Below, one piece after another: positions 1 to 64,000 of a stretch of 64,000 bases of DNA; position 1 is the first letter of the stretch; each line of letters starts with the position of its first letter. The notes below the pieces were generated by a model. That model had not been told where the DNA came from, made no database searches, and saw only the letters and a program-made list of their open reading frames with translations. The DNA is from Aphrophora alni (taxonomy: Eukaryota; Arthropoda; Insecta; Hemiptera; Aphrophoridae). The position numbers and the translations under genes were made by a program. Where the stretch lies: assembly GCA_963513935.1 (NCBI GenBank), contig OY740774.1:84158890-84222889 (forward strand). The letters are read 5' to 3'.

Positions 1-221
1 AAATAATAAAGAAGCATCTAAACCACCTTTGGAATTTCATATCCAGTGGTATAAAAAATGAAAAACTTTATAAAGCTTTACAAACTACATCACAGAGTGT
101 GTTGCTATCACTGTTTGGTTGGAATTCTTTGACACACTCCTTGAGAGTTAATCTTTTGCCTCTGTTAGTTAAAAATTTGTTAACTTCAGTTTTATAATTA
201 AATTGTGTTTTTGTTGAACAG

Positions 222-60299
<60,078 letters not shown>

Positions 60300-60602
60300 G
60301 TAAGTTTTATGTAGTTGACAATTTATTTGTTTACTTGGTTTTTAATGTTTATTTATTTATAATTTAGTTATGAATCTCAGATATAAAGTTATGAACATTA
60401 CGACGTAAATTCATAGTACACATTTTGGAATACACCTCTTTCAATTGTTATATTTTTGCATATATTATAAATGTGTATAGAGAACGTTTAAGGCTGACCG
60501 TATCTATCCTCCCACCTCTCTGTATTGTGATAACCATGTTGAATCATTTAAAATTTAGTTTAATCATCAACATTTGATTTTATTATATTCATAACTAGTA
60601 AC

Positions 60603-60785
60603 AATCTGGGACTCACTTTAGTGAGTACGAGTTTGGCAGTCTCGAGGTATCATCTACACCTTTTTCATTTAGTCTTGGGTTAGATTCCTCTTTTTATATA
60701 TCCTATCAGGTCTCTCTTGACCAACTCTTGTTTTTTTTCAACCCTGATGCTATTTGGGTAATCGAGGGCTAGGGGTATTATTTTA
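60603..60785 (+). repeat. Family B repeat, last copy
   Basis: gtcttgggttagattcctct, cctatcaggtctctcttgac and tcgagggctaggggtattat. It joins a LINE fragment directly at about 60786. Confidence 0.65.
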
Positions 60786-61700
60786 TGTTGGTTTGACCTG
60801 GGAAGATTATGTGGGTAAAGATGTGCAAGAGATTATCCACAGGCATATTTATCTTGCAAAATCTTTCTATGACTTGTATATTAGATATCATGAAGATGGC
60901 ATGCTTGGGCCAAATATACCCACACCTGGCTTATGGTATAGTTGTTTGGGGAAGCTATGCTAGTGTTCACTTAAGACGACTCTTCATTCTGCAAAAAGAG
61001 CTGTTAAGGGTAAGTGTAGATTGAGGAAGACTGAGCATAGTAAAGACACCTTCAGAAAGATTGCATTTCTTAATTTAATCATAATAGAGACTTGCATTTA
61101 CACGATACTCATTATGAAGTTGACTTTCGTGAGGATAACTGATTGAAAGTGTTTTGAAGATCTCCAACACAGTCTGCCATTAGACTTTTCAATAAACTTT
61201 CTGATCACAAAAGGATATAACAGTGGATTCCTTATTTAAGAAAAGCTTGTACAATAGCTGCTTGCTACTCTGTGGAAGAGTTTGAAGCTGTCAGGACGTG
61301 ATAGTCGGAACAGTGAATTGGGATTATATTGTAACTGCATATTTAAAGTAATATAGTTATTCACCCTGTTATGTTATCTAGGTTTTGTTCTAATTGTTTA
61401 TTATTGTTATTGTAATTTAATTTGGTACATCATTGACGACTATAGCTACGCAATTATGTCTGTCAACAACTAATAAATAGATTGAGGTTATGGGTTGTAA
61501 ATTAAAGATATATATTTTAAAATTTAAATACAGCCTATGTTGCAAATTAATGATACATTTTACTTTAAGGATGATTTTAATTTGTTGTTATTGTTTCTTA
61601 TTTGTTTAGCTACTATGATGTGTATATTTATATTTAATTTGACCTGTCTTATACAAAAGAAATTTGTCTCAAGGACTAATAAAATTGAATTGAATTTTCT
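60786..61700 (+). pseudogene. LINE fragment: reverse-transcriptase C-terminus and 3' tail
   Basis: Frames read LAYGIVVWGSYASVHLRRLF then ILQKELLR, the conserved YGxxxWG...ILQKxxLR block. DTFRKIAFLNLIIIETCIYT and IPYLRKACTIAACYSVEEF follow, as in the end of Jockey/CR1-type ORF2. A terminal aataaaattgaattgaattt repeat-like tail ends it near 61698. Stops and frameshifts are present. Confidence 0.7.
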
Positions 61701-61755
61701 CTGGTTTTTGCCTATAAAAAAACATGAAAAAAGATCTTCAACTAGTATTGCATTA

Positions 61756-62575
61756 CAGTAGAACCCCTCTTAACCGGTCTAGTCGGGACTGACACCCGGG
61801 CCGGTTGCCCATTCGGCCGGTTAATCAGAGGTTCCCCTGAAAAATCGGTTTTCGTTGAAAGAAAGCTTATTTAATCAGGTAGCGCTAAGAATTATGCAAT
61901 TAAGATGTTATTGCAACTCATTTTATTGTACATAAATGTATCTTATATATTATGTTATGTATATTATACACCAAACATGAAAAAATTAAACACTACAAAG
62001 CTCGTTTACAGATTCCCCTCTGTCAAGTCTTTTGACACATTTAACCGCGTCTCAAACGAAACCAACACACGCTTCCGTTGTTTTCGTAACTCACTCATTT
62101 TTATTTACTGTAATATACCTGTCAAAGACAAGAAGAAAACTGAAAAGAAATGTTATATTTTTCATAATGTAAACTAAAATGATTCGTGGAAAAAAAGCGG
62201 CCCATCAAACTTTTTGTGGGTGTATGTCTGCTATACCAACGGGTGCCAATGCCGCGGTGTTTTTACGGCGCCGACAATGGGATACCGCTATCGACAAAGT
62301 CGTTTGATATCGCCGCCGCTTTGTTTTTACGTCGCCGACAATGGGATACCGCTATTGACAAAGTCGTTTGATATCGCCGCCGCTTTGGTGCCGCGGTGTT
62401 TTTACGCCGCCGACAATGGGATACCGCTATCCACAAAGTCCTTTGATATCGCCGCCGCTTTGGTGTTTCAATTACAATTTATTTTCGGAAACTATCATCT
62501 AACCAGTACACTACGACATAGGCCGGTTAATCCGAGGACCGGTTAATCCGAGGCTGGTTAACAGAGGTTCTACTG
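61756..62575. mobile_element. pogo/Tigger-like MITE with TA target duplication
   Basis: Left end cagtagaacccctcttaacc and right end reading, inverted, cagtagaacctctgttaacc. TA flanks at 61754-61755 and 62576-62577. 820 bp, no transposase. A GC-rich internal tandem repeat is described separately. Confidence 0.85.
62251..62465 (+). repeat. GC-rich tandem repeat inside the MITE
   Basis: Three copies of a unit containing gccgacaatgggataccgct and tttgatatcgccgccgcttt, with spacings of 64 and 75 bp; the difference is an extra gtgccgcggtg. It is strikingly GC-rich in an AT-rich window. Confidence 0.85.
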
Positions 62576-62919
62576 TATTAAGTATTAACCTGATACGTGT
62601 CTGTACTTGATACTCTAAACTCTTATGTAGTCAAAGTGTAAGGTATAACCATATCATTTAACTACATGATATGAGAGTCTACTAAAAGAAAATTTTTCCG
62701 AAAAAACAATAAGTTTCTGAAAACTAAGGTTTAGGGTGCATCCAAAGTTAAAACATCTCAGTGATTTCAGTATAATTTCTGTAAATATGAAGGTATAATT
62801 GGCAAAATACTTAAATAGAAAACCAAACCTTGAAACTATTAAAACAAAAATAAATAAATAATAAACACATTTTTCGGCCACCTATTCCACATTCATAATT
62901 TCTATCATATAACTGTGTT

Positions 62920-63600
62920 AGAAGTCGGGCTTTTAAGAAAACTTGCATTCCTATCTACACTGTCAGTCAGGCAGCACTCACAGTGCTTGCAGGCACCAAT
63001 ATAAAATCCAGTCTGCATTGTTAGTGTCGAGAGAACCTCAACACCCTGTCTTTGGAAAATCAGGTAATTTTGTATTAGATACCGGGGCATAAAGGAGTCG
63101 AGGAAAATGAGTAGGGAGATACTTTGGCTAATCAGTACTTAGTTTAAGAGTTCGTAGGACCTAAGGTGGTAGTAGGGATACCTGTATGTCTAGCCAAGAT
63201 AGATGGGATACCCTTAAGAGACACTCCCGTAGCACAGTACTATTGAGAAAAGTCCCATTAGGTAGACTTTGAGAGACAGCACTGACCTTGGGGTAGGGGC
63301 AACTCGGATATATCACAGGATTTATTACAGGATGGTCTGATGGTGCACTTGTACAGGTTAGGAGCATACCATGTTGAAACTTTGTATTGACTGTGCGGGA
63401 TGGGTGAGCCACATAATCTTCGATTGTGAGCGTCTTAAGACAAATAAGAGGTATAGGGTTTTTGACTTCCAAACACCTGGTGAACTCTAATTGGACGAGC
63501 TAGTGAGTGGATTACTATAATTGTAAAGGGGACTAATCTTCTTGGCTAGAAATAAGAGGCTTAGCTGCACAATGGTTGCTGTTCATGGGGCCAGTTTAAC
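62920..63600 (+). pseudogene. LINE fragment: RNase H domain and C-terminal zinc-knuckle region
   Basis: Frames read IYTVSQAALTVLAGTNIKSS (TDSQAAL motif with the Asp lost), IPGHKGVEENE (VPGHxGxxGNE) and VGIPVCLAKIDGI. Then CDCAGWVSHIIFDCERLKTN recalls the CxxC...HILCDC knuckle of Jockey/I/R1-type LINEs with RNase H. Stops and shifts throughout. Confidence 0.65.
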
Positions 63601-63659
63601 TCCTTAGATAGATGGAACTTCTCTCTTTAATCTTTCTATCTATCTAATTAGTTATAAGT

Positions 63660-64000
63660 TAGAGTTTAATAAGGCACATAGCCTATCAGTTTAGATTTTT
63701 TATGGATAGGAGACATAAAGTTACCTTTGAAAGTGGTGATAGGTATTACCTAATAGTACACAAATATAGGAAAACACACAAAAAAATATCAAAATTCTGA
63801 AATATTTGGCAAACACTAAGAACATGGGAACAGTCACATCAATGGGTCACAAAATCTAGAGAACACCCTAGCCTTAATTTTAGATAAATTGTTCTTTATC
63901 CTTAAAAAATGTCTGTGGTTCAATGCTCAGCACAGATCCAACCTAGATTAACAATTCAATCTTCTTTTTATACTCTCTACTGATTAAAATAGTGAATTGT
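63660..64000 (+). mobile_element. Foldback element family A, copy 5 (cut by window end)
   Basis: tagagtttaataaggcacat, tttagattttttatggatag and cctttgaaagtggtgatagg form the left arm. After about 130 bp of loop, cttctttttatactctctac opens the right arm at the window edge. Confidence 0.7.

Noticed and set aside
63161..63472. 103-codon open frame on the minus strand
   Set aside because: It is the antisense shadow of a decayed LINE RNase H/zinc-knuckle region read on the + strand.
60300..64000. A thirtieth LRP1 exon in the last intron
   Set aside because: The expected next blade (FWTNW...HPSIMRA-like) is not encoded in any + frame; open frames there belong to LINE fragments and a MITE.

Overview
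The window is an internal piece of one large, intron-rich animal gene on the + strand. I identify it as the insect (or at least arthropod) ortholog of LRP1, the giant endocytic LDL-receptor-related protein 1. I reconstructed 29 coding exons between 222 and 60299. Reading phase is kept across all 28 introns: 5602 exonic bases give 1866 full codons plus 2 nt at each end. The first codon and the signal peptide lie upstream, and the transmembrane segment and NPxY tail lie downstream. The AT-rich introns are crowded with decayed mariner, piggyBac-like, hAT-like, pogo-like, Penelope-like and LINE sequences, which fits an insect genome. I cannot name the order or species safely.

Protein layout from left to right. 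An EGF-like module (exon 1) leads into a YWTD beta-propeller (exons 2-5, matching the second propeller of vertebrate LRP1 and carrying the shared motif YGKGRPG) and an EGF (exon 6). Next comes ligand-binding cluster II with seven LDL-receptor class A repeats (exons 6-10), followed by a tandem EGF pair (exon 11). A propeller (exons 12-15) and EGF (exon 16), a second propeller and EGF (exons 17-21), and a third propeller and EGF (exons 22-27) follow. The start of a fourth propeller (exons 28-29) runs off the window. The class A repeats bind ligands through Ca2+-coordinated acidic residues. The propeller/EGF units form the pH-sensitive ligand-release apparatus of the family.

Non-coding layout. 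About 91 percent of the window is intron. Intron 4 holds a 2.3-kb hAT-like element with a 5-bp target duplication, which itself contains a Penelope-like foldback with a hammerhead-ribozyme-like core. Introns 3, 14, 18, 19, 22/23 and 25 hold dead mariner copies on both strands. Intron 23 has a mariner split by a TA-flanked MITE. Intron 25 also holds a TTAA-flanked piggyBac-like element with a decayed transposase. Intron 16 holds a deleted tyrosine-recombinase gene. Introns 13, 18 and 29 hold LINE fragments. Two Penelope-like hairpins (introns 11 and 14), five copies of one foldback family and a dispersed tail family make up much of the rest.

Most notable observations: a 24-nt in-frame microexon inside a propeller blade, the tyrosine-recombinase remnant, the hammerhead-like core, a perfect 92-bp inverted repeat, and a 301-bp tandem duplication that copied a splice acceptor. 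I found no wholly new biological system. The window is best read as a well-conserved receptor gene holding a dense layered record of transposition.
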